A stretch of DNA of 12,424 nucleotides from Bacteroidota bacterium (GTDB taxonomy: Bacteria > Bacteroidota > Ignavibacteria > SZUA-365), in the NCBI GenBank assembly GCA_018224345.1, contig JAGTUW010000322.1, forward strand, positions 1 through 12,424, given 5' to 3'. Below the pieces are notes generated by a model. It was not told the origin of the DNA and did not search any database. It worked only from the letters and a program-made list of their open reading frames with translations. Of the stretch, positions 6,144 through 12,424 are shown in pieces; position 1 is the first letter of the stretch; the number at the start of each line of letters is the position of its first letter. The position numbers and the translations under genes are program-made.

Positions 6144-6752
6144 TCAGTTGTTCTCCAGATTATCCGTCGTGCCAGCTTCGTAGCTCCTGCGCATCGGTTG
6201 CCAAATAATAACGACGGCAGCCGTCATATAACATAATAAGGCCATGACCGGCAGCCCCCCCAAAGCACCAATGCGGTGGGAAAGAGTTTTACGCAGTTCT
6301 GTCTGCATTTCAATAAATGCACCTGGTCCATTCTCCGCTATGGCATCCTTGGTCCAATCCCACATGTACATGAAATGGATATCGAGATAGCTGGTAAACA
6401 GTTCGACGGGGACGAAGGCGAATACCAGAATCGCAGCCATCATCAACCAGCCGTTATCCTTGAATCGCAGCGGTATGCGCCAGAGGACGAGTATGGTTGA
6501 AACAAGCGTGACAAGATAGGAGATCAGTACAATCAGGGACGTTGCAAAAATCAGTTGATAGAGCATCTGCTCCTGCGCAGGTTGCACTGCAGGATCGTAT
6601 TCAAGAGTGCCGGAAATAAATAACTCGTTTGCGATTACGGCTCTGTACACGGTTCCGCCCAGCCAGAGTACTCCGGCGAACAGCAGAAGCATCAGGGAGG
6701 CACGCAGCAGCGTGTCATCCCATCTCCTCTCTCCATGTGCTACGTTGCTCAT
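6144..6752 (-). CDS. Uncharacterised membrane protein with four predicted transmembrane segments
   Basis: Protein of 202 residues with hydrophobic segments at about 14-36, 63-91, 101-121 and 163-184. The N terminus is short and polar, and the hydrophilic C-terminal tail ends in Asp/Asn. The region between segments 1 and 2 (about 38-62) is polar and acidic. The stretch between segments 3 and 4 (about 122-160) is rich in aromatics (Met-Tyr-Met-Trp-Asp-Trp) and ends Arg-Lys-Thr-Leu-Ser-His-Arg. Four segments would put both ends on the same side, probably the cytosol. I recognise no enzyme or transporter motif. A GAGGA overlapping the hslU stop gives the ribosome binding site for ATG 6752, seven nt after hslU. 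The partner gene 3 nt downstream is also uncharacterised. Confidence 0.78.
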   Translation of the reverse strand: MSNVAHGERRWDDTLLRASLMLLLFAGVLWLGGTVYRAVIANELFISGTLEYDPAVQPAQEQMLYQLIFATSLIVLISYLVTLVSTILVLWRIPLRFKDNGWLMMAAILVFAFVPVELFTSYLDIHFMYMWDWTKDAIAENGPGAFIEMQTELRKTLSHRIGALGGLPVMALLCYMTAAVVIIWQPMRRSYEAGTTDNLENN

Positions 6753-6759
6753 CGAATCC

Positions 6760-8121
6760 TCATAAAATATATTGACTTAAGTCCCTGTCTTTTACTATGC
6801 TTGCAAGTTTCTCCTGAACCATGTTCGCGTCTACAGTGACTGTTTTCTCCCTGATCAAATCCGGGACTTCGAAGAGAATTTCCTCAAGCAGCGTTGTAAG
6901 GATGGTATGCAGGCGACGTGCACCAATATTTTCCACCTGATCGTTTACTTCTGCAGCGATACGGGCGATTTCCTGAATACCGTCATCGACAAACTTCAAT
7001 TCCAATCCATCTGTCTGCAGCAGGGCGCTGTATTGCTTGAGCAGTGCATTTTTTGGTGTTGTGAGAATGGCGACAAAATCCGCTTCCGTTAAACTTTCGA
7101 GCTCGACGCGTATGGGAAAACGTCCCTGCAATTCCGGAATCAGGTCGCTCGGCTTTGAAACATGAAAAGCTCCGGATGCAATAAAAAGGATGTGGTCGGT
7201 ACGAACGACACCATATTTGGTATTTACGCTGCTGCCTTCGACGATGGGGAGCAGATCGCGTTGTACACCTTCACGCGACACATCGATGCTGCTACCGCTG
7301 CTGCTCTTGGATCCGGCGATTTTGTCAATTTCATCAATAAAGATGATGCCAGAATCTTGCACGCGGTCGAGTGCCGTACGTGAGACTGCTTCCGTATCGA
7401 TCAATCGTTGTGCTTCCTCCTGCTGCAAGAGGGTTCGTGCCTCACTGATGGCCATTTTGCGTTTTTTGCTGCGCTTTGGCATCATGGAACTGAGCAGATT
7501 CTGTATATCGACACCCATGTCCTCGAGTCCCATCGGACCGAATATCTGCATATTTGATCCGGGATTCACGGTGATGTCCACTTCAACGATACGCTCATCG
7601 AGATTGCCGGCACGAAGTTGTTCACGGAGCTTTTCCCTTGTCTGGGATTGCATATCTTCCTCGCCTTCCTTTGCCGGTGTGCGAGGGAAGATCAGATCGA
7701 GCAGCCGGTCCTCTGCCAGCTGGGTCGCGCGGTCCTGCACCTCGGCTGTTTTCTCTTCCCGAACCTGGTTGATGGCAATTTCCATCAGATCCCTCACCAT
7801 GGATTCGACATCACGGCCGACATAGCCGACTTCCGTGAACTTCGAGGCCTCGACCTTCAGAAAGGGTGCGCCGGCGAGTTTGGACAAACGCCGCGCGATC
7901 TCTGTTTTACCGACACCGGTAGGCCCGATAAGAATAATATTGTTTGGCATGATTTCGTCCCGCAGGTAGTCATCGACATGACGCCGCCGCCAGCGATTCC
8001 GCAATGCTATCGCGACAGAGCGCTTGGCATTGTGTTGTCCGATGATATACTTGTCGAGTTCGTCGACGATGCGTTTCGGAGTCAGAGAGTCCTGAAGCAT
8101 CTGATAGGATTCCTGTTTCAT
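6760..8121 (-). CDS. hslU: ATP-dependent protease ATPase subunit HslU (ClpY)
   Basis: AAA+ unfoldase of 453 residues that forms hexameric rings on HslV and feeds it unfolded substrates. The N terminus reads Leu-Thr-Pro-Lys-Arg-Ile-Val-Asp-Glu-Leu-Asp-Lys-Tyr-Ile-Ile-Gly-Gln. Walker A Gly-Pro-Thr-Gly-Val-Gly-Lys-Thr is at 66-73. The substrate-gripping pore motif Gly-Tyr-Val-Gly is at 99-102. The I-domain insertion spans roughly 115-245. Walker B Phe-Ile-Asp-Glu-Ile-Asp is at 261-266. The C-terminal HslV-activating tail ends Asp-Leu-Ser-Gln-Tyr-Ile-Leu, as the family requires. Everything needed appears intact. ATG 8121 lies six nt after hslV with a rather distant GAGGAA; ATG 8100, seven codons in, is possible because many homologues begin close to it. 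The pair hslV-hslU in this order is the usual arrangement. Confidence 0.97.
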   Translation of the reverse strand: MKQESYQMLQDSLTPKRIVDELDKYIIGQHNAKRSVAIALRNRWRRRHVDDYLRDEIMPNNIILIGPTGVGKTEIARRLSKLAGAPFLKVEASKFTEVGYVGRDVESMVRDLMEIAINQVREEKTAEVQDRATQLAEDRLLDLIFPRTPAKEGEEDMQSQTREKLREQLRAGNLDERIVEVDITVNPGSNMQIFGPMGLEDMGVDIQNLLSSMMPKRSKKRKMAISEARTLLQQEEAQRLIDTEAVSRTALDRVQDSGIIFIDEIDKIAGSKSSSGSSIDVSREGVQRDLLPIVEGSSVNTKYGVVRTDHILFIASGAFHVSKPSDLIPELQGRFPIRVELESLTEADFVAILTTPKNALLKQYSALLQTDGLELKFVDDGIQEIARIAAEVNDQVENIGARRLHTILTTLLEEILFEVPDLIREKTVTVDANMVQEKLASIVKDRDLSQYIL

Positions 8122-8127
8122 GGGTAT

Positions 8128-8667
8128 TTACAATTCCTCAAGTACGATGTTATTGTTTGTGTACACGCAGATATCCGCGGCAGCCAGGAGCGCCTCTTCG
8201 ACAATGGAGCGTGCATCCATTTCGGTGTGTCTCATGAGCATGCGGGCCGCCGCCAGGGCGTAACTTCCGCCGGAACCGATGGCGACAATACCGTCGTCCG
8301 GCTCGATCACGTCGCCATTCCCTGAAATAATGAGGGCTTTTTCGTCATTGACGACGGCCAGCAATGCCTCCAGTCGATGCAGGTATTTATCGGTACGCCA
8401 TTCCCGGGCAAGTTCCACGGCAGCGCGTTCGAAGTTCCCGTGGTACTCTTCGAGTTTCGCCTCGAATTTTTCGGAAAGAGTGAAGGCATCGGCCGCCGAT
8501 CCGGCGAATCCGGCCAGGACGCTGCCTCTGTACATCTTCCTGATTTTTCTCGAATGATGCTTCATGACCGTCTGTCCGACGGTCACCTGCCCGTCGGCAC
8601 CGAGCACCGCTTTTCCGTTTCGTATCAGCCCGAGAACTGTCGTCGCGTGTATACTGTTGTGTTCCAT
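8128..8667 (-). CDS. hslV: ATP-dependent protease peptidase subunit HslV (ClpQ)
   Basis: Proteasome-beta-like threonine peptidase of 179 residues from ATG 8667. The catalytic threonine is the first Thr in His-Ala-Thr-Thr-Val-Leu-Gly-Leu, so eight residues should be removed on maturation. Conserved blocks include Gly-Ala-Asp-Gly-Gln-Val-Thr-Val-Gly, Val-Met-Lys-His, the Lys in Arg-Lys-Ile-Arg, Ala-Gly-Phe-Ala-Gly-Ser-Ala-Ala-Asp-Ala, Trp-Arg-Thr-Asp-Lys-Tyr-Leu-Arg/His-Arg-Leu and Ile-Gly-Ser-Gly-Gly. It assembles as a double hexamer capped by HslU, whose gene follows at 6 nt. A GTG at 8679 would add four residues (Met-Glu-Val-Glu) and leave a 7-nt gap; the ATG is favoured, with the purine-rich GGAAGTGGAA before it as binding site. 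Confidence 0.95.
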   Translation of the reverse strand: MEHNSIHATTVLGLIRNGKAVLGADGQVTVGQTVMKHHSRKIRKMYRGSVLAGFAGSAADAFTLSEKFEAKLEEYHGNFERAAVELAREWRTDKYLHRLEALLAVVNDEKALIISGNGDVIEPDDGIVAIGSGGSYALAAARMLMRHTEMDARSIVEEALLAAADICVYTNNNIVLEEL

Positions 8668-8685
8668 TTCCACTTCCACTATTCG

Positions 8686-10161
8686 TTATTTCAGTTGCTT
8701 ACGCAGGCGTGCGACAGGGATGCCCATCGCTTCCCTGTATTTACTGACCGTACGTCTGGCAATGTTATACCCTTTTTCCTTGAGCATATTCGTCAATGCC
8801 TGGTCACTGTAGGGTTTCCGGGGATTCTCCCCTTTAATGACAGTTTGAAGAATGACCATGACTTCCTTGTTGGCAATCTTTTCGCCGTCTTCCATCGTAA
8901 TAGCTTCGCTGAAGAAATACCGCAATTCATAGACACCCCAATCCGTCTGCACATACTTTCTGTTGACCACGCGGGAGATGGTGGAGATATCCATTTCGAT
9001 GTCTTCGGCTATATCCTTGTATATCAACGGTTTGAGATGGCCCATTCCATGTTCGAACCAATCCCGCTGATGTTCGATAATCGAGTGCATGACAGCAAGC
9101 ATGGTATTGCGCCGCTGCTGAATCGAGTCTATGAACCACTTCGCTGCTTCCATCTTTGAGCGTAAAAATTGTCGGGTATCTTTCGAGAATTGTTTCTTTC
9201 TGTTCAGAAGCATGCTCTTGTATGCTTTATTGACCCGTAAGGGAGGCACACCCCGATCATTCAACGTGATTATAAATTCTCCATCTTCTTTCTGAACGAA
9301 AAAATCGGGAATAATCCAATTCGTCGATTCTATGCTTTCACCTTCACCCGGCTTCGGATTCAGTCCCCGGATGATTTCGAACGCCCGTTTGAGCATATCT
9401 TCATCGATATGCAGCTTTCGCATGATGATGCTGAACTGTTTTTTTGTGAACGCATCATATGCTTCGTTGAGCATGCGCATGGCGATGATACGTGGTGTGC
9501 TGACGTTCGGAAGCAGATCGAGCTGCACGAGAAGACACTCGCGCAGATCGCGGGCTGCGATCCCGGGGGGCTCCAGGCGCTGCACACGATGGAGAATACT
9601 CTCGGCCTCCTCTTCTTCGATATCAAGGCCACGTTCCTCATTGAATCTGCGACGCAAGACATCAAAGTCTGTGCGAAGATATCCGTCATCGTCGATATTC
9701 CACAGAATTTCTCCTGCGAATTCCCGTTGGTCATCGGTCAAATCCAACATGAGAATCTGCTGTTCGATCGTGTCCCGCAACGTTGTCGTCGCTGGCATAG
9801 GCGAATCATATTCTTCATCATCCCAATATGAATTGACAGTGGAAGATCCTTCGTTATTCTCGAAAAATTCTTCCCATGAATACTCATCATCGGCATTCCC
9901 ATGCATTTCTTCGCCGATGCCGACCTCATCATCATCGCCGGCGGCGCTGTCTTTTTCCGGAGCTTCCTCCTGACGCAATTCCATCTGCTCATTGATATCC
10001 TCCTCCATCTCCATCCCCTCTTCGAGCAGAGGATTCAGTTCCAACTCGTCCTTGATAGCCTGCTCAAGCTGAATGACTGGAAGCTGAAGAATCTGAAGAT
10101 ATTGAACCTGTGCAGGTGAAAGTTTTTGTTGCAGCTTCTGTGACTGTGTCAGACGAAGCAT
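8686..10161 (-). CDS. rpoN: RNA polymerase sigma-54 factor
   Basis: Full-length sigma-54 of 491 residues. Region I (1-50) is the Gln/Leu-rich activator-responsive part, Leu-Gln-Gln-Lys-Leu-Ser-Pro followed by Leu-Gln-Ile-Leu-Gln-Leu-Pro and Leu-Glu-Leu-Asn-Pro-Leu-Leu-Glu. Region II (about 50-125) is strongly acidic, as usual. The core-binding region (about 125-330) contains Gly-Asn/Asp-like Ile-Asp-Asp-Asp-Gly-Tyr-Leu and Leu-Glu-Pro-Pro-Gly-Ile-Ala-Ala-Arg-Asp-Leu. The helix-turn-helix region contains Ile-Ser-Thr-Ile-Ser-Arg-Val-Val-Asn-Arg-Lys-Tyr. The RpoN box Ala-Arg-Arg-Thr-Val-Ser-Lys-Tyr-Arg-Glu is intact at 468-477, so it should read -24 promoter elements. It directs core polymerase to -24/-12 promoters that need an AAA+ activator; none is encoded here. 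A near-perfect AGGAGGT lies 8 nt before ATG 10161. Confidence 0.97.
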   Translation of the reverse strand: MLRLTQSQKLQQKLSPAQVQYLQILQLPVIQLEQAIKDELELNPLLEEGMEMEEDINEQMELRQEEAPEKDSAAGDDDEVGIGEEMHGNADDEYSWEEFFENNEGSSTVNSYWDDEEYDSPMPATTTLRDTIEQQILMLDLTDDQREFAGEILWNIDDDGYLRTDFDVLRRRFNEERGLDIEEEEAESILHRVQRLEPPGIAARDLRECLLVQLDLLPNVSTPRIIAMRMLNEAYDAFTKKQFSIIMRKLHIDEDMLKRAFEIIRGLNPKPGEGESIESTNWIIPDFFVQKEDGEFIITLNDRGVPPLRVNKAYKSMLLNRKKQFSKDTRQFLRSKMEAAKWFIDSIQQRRNTMLAVMHSIIEHQRDWFEHGMGHLKPLIYKDIAEDIEMDISTISRVVNRKYVQTDWGVYELRYFFSEAITMEDGEKIANKEVMVILQTVIKGENPRKPYSDQALTNMLKEKGYNIARRTVSKYREAMGIPVARLRKQLK

Positions 10162-10167
10162 CCGGCG

Positions 10168-10743
10168 CTACCTCCTCGGTTCTCCGTTATTACGAGCGTC
10201 GCTGCGTTCCTTGAGTTCGGTAAATACTCCGCCACCGAAGGCACGTTTCAGCGGGACTTCCAGAAAATCAACCAGGTTGACATCCAACTCTTCGCCCGCG
10301 GCGTAGCCGGGTTCGCATTCCCGGAAATGCTGCAACCGAAGTTGCGCCGCACTGCCGCGACGACGGATCCGGATCGGAAAGAGATGACAGGAAAGTGGTT
10401 TCGGCCAGGAAAATCCTGCTTCCTGATGCAGTTTCTGAATCGAGCACAGCGCCACCGGGCCTTCGTACATGACGAACACACACGCCCTGTCATCATAACA
10501 GCGCAGCGTCATGTCTTCTCCGTCCCTGACGAAAAGTCCCAACGTCTCCCCTTCACGACGATGTTCGGCCGGCAACATATCATGTACTGCTTTCCACGCC
10601 TCCTTGAGGATGGGTATTTCTTCCAATGAAACAGGCGCCCCGCTTCCACCGGGAAAGGTACAGCATGCCCCCTTACAGGCGCTGAGGTCACAGGCAAATC
10701 TGGTCGATATGATGGTCTCGTCGATACGCAATGGACATGGCAC
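10168..10743 (-). CDS. DUF3109 family cysteine-rich protein
   Basis: Protein of 191 residues. The signature Phe-Ala-Cys-Asp-Leu-Ser-Ala-Cys-Lys-Gly-Ala-Cys-Cys (Cys 18, 23, 27, 28) and Gly-Ala-Pro-Val-Ser-Leu-Glu-Glu match the DUF3109 N terminus. Later cysteines sit in Arg-Cys-Tyr-Asp-Asp-Arg-Ala-Cys-Val-Phe, Leu-Cys-Ser-Ile-Gln-Lys and Pro-Leu-Ser-Cys-His-Leu-Phe-Pro-Ile-Arg, the second family block. The cysteine layout suggests metal or iron-sulfur binding, as in the related YkgJ-like proteins, but the function is unknown. The reading frame opens only after a TGA upstream, and the best start is GTG 10743; an overlapping ATG at 10738 is out of frame. No clear Shine-Dalgarno precedes it. It is the first gene of the minus-strand cluster and is coupled to rpoN. 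Confidence 0.88.
   Translation of the reverse strand: MPCPLRIDETIISTRFACDLSACKGACCTFPGGSGAPVSLEEIPILKEAWKAVHDMLPAEHRREGETLGLFVRDGEDMTLRCYDDRACVFVMYEGPVALCSIQKLHQEAGFSWPKPLSCHLFPIRIRRRGSAAQLRLQHFRECEPGYAAGEELDVNLVDFLEVPLKRAFGGGVFTELKERSDARNNGEPRR
10170..10176 (-). promoter_or_regulatory. Strong ribosome binding site of rpoN overlapping the end of the upstream gene
   Basis: AGGAGGT on the minus strand, eight nt before the rpoN ATG. It is formed by the last two Arg codons (AGG AGG) and the T of the TAG stop of the DUF3109 gene, so ribosomes finishing that gene cover the site. Confidence 0.8.
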
Positions 10744-10884
10744 GATTTTTATTCAGCTTTTTCAACTTATGAAAAGATGAGGTCAAAACAATATTCATTT
10801 TTGGTGCGGAATTTCAGTCTTGCTTCCGATGCCACATCTGCCTACAATTGTGAGATCATAGGGACACACTTTACGGGACACGTC
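10744..10884. other. Divergent intergenic region between the DUF3109-rpoN cluster and dprA
   Basis: This 141-nt spacer must hold start signals for both directions. It is more AT-rich than the flanking genes. It contains a plus-strand promoter candidate (10820-10848) and a small inverted repeat, TTTTCA (10759-10764) / TGAAAA (10770-10775), with a 5-nt loop, 16-32 nt before the DUF3109 start. No convincing minus-strand -35/-10 pair and no -24/-12 sigma-54 site were found. The dprA frame is open back to 10777, but that part has no protein-like character. Confidence 0.6.
10820..10848 (+). promoter_or_regulatory. Candidate promoter for dprA
   Basis: TTGCTT (10820-10825), exactly 17 nt, then TACAAT (10843-10848) on the plus strand. 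The -10 reads on as TACAATTG, which also differs by only one base from the Bacteroidota TAnnTTTG motif. Transcription would begin near 10855, leaving about 30 nt before the dprA ATG. Confidence 0.45.
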
Positions 10885-12003
10885 ATGAACGATCCATTTG
10901 ATTATTTCCGCGTTTCACTGTTGCCGTCTATCGGCCCATTCCGGGGTCGTGCATTGCTCTCGCGTTTTCATTCTTTCTCTGAGCTCCTTCGTCTCTCGGA
11001 AGCGGAACTGCGGGCAGTCGATGGAATCAATACCCGCCTGGCCACGCGTCTGCAGCAGGCGCTGTCGGCAGAAAAGCGTTCCGGAGACATCGAGCGGGCG
11101 ACGGAATCCAGTCGCGTGCTCTGCGAACGGCATGAAATTCTCTTTCTCCCCTTTCCTGATCCTGACTATCCAGCTCTCCTGCGAGGCATTTATGATCCCC
11201 CGTTATTTCTCTTCTGCCGTGGGAAAATCGAAGATGCCGACCTGCGCAGCATCGCTGTCGTCGGCACACGCAACCCCAGCGATTATGGCCGGCAGGTGAC
11301 GGAACATTTCTGCACGCAGTTTTCCGCAGCCGGCGTGACAGTCGTCAGCGGACTGGCGATGGGAATCGATACAGTTGCACACAGATCCACTCTTCGGGCA
11401 GGAGGACGCACGATCGCAGTACTCGGAAGTGGCGTGCTCAATATCTATCCGGGAGTCAATCGAGGTTTGTCGGACACGATTGTCGAACACGGTTGCGTGT
11501 TGTCAGAATTACCATTGAAGGCCAAGCCTGATGCCACAAATTTTCCGAGACGGAACCGTATCATCAGCGGCCTCTCCCGCTGCCTGCTCGTGACCGAAAG
11601 TGATGTGCGTGGAGGTGCAATGATTTCAGCGCACATCGCTCTCGATCAGAACAGGGATCTCTATGCTGTGCCCGGCAGCGTCTTCAACCCGCGCAGCGCG
11701 GGGCCGCACCGGTTGTTGCGGGACAGCATGGGACAGATTGCGGTTTCTCCTGAACAGATTCTTGAGGAAGTCCGTCCGCTTTCAGGTACCTCGTTGCCCA
11801 CCCTCCAGCCACCTCCGCAACTCACCCTGGAAGAAGAACATATCATGCAATATCTTTCGAACGATCCCAGGCATATCGACGATCTCGCATTCGAGTGCGA
11901 AGAGACCCTGCCTTCCCTTCTGGTAAAACTTTTACAAATGGAGCTGAATGGCATTGTGAGACAACTGCCCGGGAAATATTTTATAAGATCGAATCACTGT
12001 TGA
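10885..12003 (+). CDS. dprA: DNA-processing protein DprA
   Basis: Protein of 372 residues from ATG 10885. DprA binds incoming single-stranded DNA in natural transformation and loads RecA. An N-terminal helix-hairpin-helix-like part (about 8-60) has Leu-Pro-Ser-Ile-Gly-Pro. The Rossmann core shows Val-Val-Gly-Thr-Arg (125-129), Ser-Gly-Leu-Ala-Met-Gly-Ile-Asp (155-162), Val-Leu-Gly-Ser-Gly-Val with Ile-Tyr-Pro (about 179-189) and Phe-Pro-Arg-Arg-Asn-Arg-Ile-Ile-Ser-Gly-Leu-Ser (220-231). A C-terminal winged-helix segment spans about 310-368. Two usually conserved blocks are altered: Ser-Gly-Ser-Leu is Gly-Gly-Ala-Met (243-246), and the Gly-x-Asn-x-Leu-Ile block is Gly-Pro-His-Arg-Leu-Leu (273-278). 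A longer reading from 10777 is rejected because homologues start near Asp-Pro-Phe-Asp-Tyr. It is transcribed away from the rpoN cluster; no other competence gene is visible. Confidence 0.93.
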   Translation: MNDPFDYFRVSLLPSIGPFRGRALLSRFHSFSELLRLSEAELRAVDGINTRLATRLQQALSAEKRSGDIERATESSRVLCERHEILFLPFPDPDYPALLRGIYDPPLFLFCRGKIEDADLRSIAVVGTRNPSDYGRQVTEHFCTQFSAAGVTVVSGLAMGIDTVAHRSTLRAGGRTIAVLGSGVLNIYPGVNRGLSDTIVEHGCVLSELPLKAKPDATNFPRRNRIISGLSRCLLVTESDVRGGAMISAHIALDQNRDLYAVPGSVFNPRSAGPHRLLRDSMGQIAVSPEQILEEVRPLSGTSLPTLQPPPQLTLEEEHIMQYLSNDPRHIDDLAFECEETLPSLLVKLLQMELNGIVRQLPGKYFIRSNHC

Positions 12004-12039
12004 TGACGATCATTGAACGCCGCCACAATAACAACAGCC

Positions 12040-12424
12040 ATGAAAATTCAACGTAAACCACTGTACATCCTCACATCCGCAGTTGTCCTTCTTCTCCTGC
12101 TCTTTGTTCTCTGGCCGGGTGCAGGCGTTTCCGTCCCCACCTACACTGTGACAAAGGGGGAATTCGATATTTACGTCATCGAAAGCGGATCCGTCAGCGC
12201 AAAAAATTCCTTCATGGTTACTGCCCCGCGTATTTATTCGGGCGGCAACCTGCAGATCGTCTATCTGGCCCCGGAGGGAACGATTGCCGAGGAAGGAGAC
12301 GTGCTCGTCAGTTTTGACCCGAGCACCGCATTGAAACGCATCAATGACAAACAGACGGAATTGAAAACAGCGCTTGCCGATCTGGCAAAGCTGAAGGCAC
12401 AGCAGTCCGCTGATGAATCACAGG
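12040..12424 (+). CDS. HlyD-type membrane fusion (periplasmic adaptor) protein, N-terminal part
   Basis: Open from ATG 12040 through the window edge (128 codons visible). Positive N terminus (Lys 2, Arg 5, Lys 6), then one hydrophobic segment at about 8-27, fitting an inner-membrane anchor or signal anchor. Next comes the typical adaptor strand Pro-Thr-Tyr-Thr-Val-Thr-Lys-Gly-Glu-Phe and Glu-Ser-Gly-Ser-Val. The half-lipoyl motif Ala-Glu-Glu-Gly-Asp-Val-Leu-Val-Ser-Phe-Asp-Pro (about 87-98) follows. A Lys/Glu/Leu/Ala/Gln-rich helix begins near 102 and should form the coiled-coil hairpin. Such proteins link an inner-membrane ABC or RND pump to an outer-membrane channel; the partner genes would lie downstream. 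The gene starts 36 nt after dprA with no obvious Shine-Dalgarno, so the exact start is less sure. Confidence 0.85.
   Translation, partial: MKIQRKPLYILTSAVVLLLLLFVLWPGAGVSVPTYTVTKGEFDIYVIESGSVSAKNSFMVTAPRIYSGGNLQIVYLAPEGTIAEEGDVLVSFDPSTALKRINDKQTELKTALADLAKLKAQQSADESQ

Noticed and set aside
7190..8325. Plus-strand frames of 211 and 235 codons opposite hslU and hslV
   Set aside because: No recognisable protein features, and the minus strand carries intact, highly conserved genes over the same bases.
10820..10836. Possible sigma-54 site (TGGCAT on the minus strand) in the divergent spacer
   Set aside because: The GC expected 12 bases after the GG is absent, so the -24/-12 rule fails.
10777..10884. 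Upstream extension of dprA by 36 codons
   Set aside because: It would start before the promoter candidate, and its translation does not look like a DprA N terminus; homologues begin near the ATG at 10885.
12003..12056. 17-codon frame overlapping the dprA stop (ATG at 12003)
   Set aside because: Very short, His/Asn-rich and without motif or ribosome site, and it overlaps the start of the HlyD-type gene.
1..12424. CRISPR arrays, insertion sequences, tRNA/rRNA genes and strong intrinsic terminators
   Set aside because: No regularly spaced repeats, transposase motifs, terminal inverted repeats, cloverleaf arms or GC-rich hairpins with T runs were seen on either strand.

Overview
The window reads like a chromosomal segment of a Gram-negative bacterium of the Bacteroidota/Chlorobiota (FCB) group. 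The best pointer is a PorQ-type outer-membrane protein of the type IX secretion system. A lipoprotein starting Cys-Ser-Ser-Asp-Asp and a phospho-family set typical of that group fit as well. Clear Shine-Dalgarno sequences (for example AGGAGGT before rpoN) are unlike Bacteroidia proper and lean towards an Ignavibacteria/Kapabacteria/Chlorobi-like lineage. That placement is inference. No phage, insertion sequence, CRISPR array, rRNA or tRNA was seen.

Layout: bases 10743 down to 1 hold thirteen genes, all on the minus strand and packed with gaps of 3-23 nt or overlaps of 1-8 nt, except for one 70-nt gap at 1458-1527. In transcription order they are: a cysteine-rich DUF3109 protein, rpoN (sigma-54), hslV and hslU (the ClpQY protease), a four-helix membrane protein of unknown function, a 90-residue unknown protein, a PhnP-like metallo-beta-lactamase-fold hydrolase, a HAD-family phosphatase, acpS (holo-ACP synthase), a lipase-like lipoprotein, a FabK/nitronate-monooxygenase-type flavoprotein, porQ and a membrane protein cut by the window edge. 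A 141-nt divergent spacer (10744-10884) separates these from two plus-strand genes: dprA (10885-12003) and the start of an HlyD-type membrane fusion protein (12040 to the edge).

How the genes fit together: hslV and hslU encode the two halves of one protease. acpS activates acyl carrier protein, and the FabK-like flavoprotein two genes further on may be an enoyl-ACP reductase, which would give the cluster a fatty-acid link. porQ belongs to the cargo-attachment machinery of the type IX secretion system at the outer membrane. The rest look like housekeeping genes sharing transcripts rather than one pathway.

The most unusual item is the lipase-like lipoprotein at 2486-3991. It keeps the family's fold landmarks, but the expected nucleophile serine is glycine and the expected catalytic histidine appears to be asparagine. 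I do not see a convincing new multi-gene system in this window.
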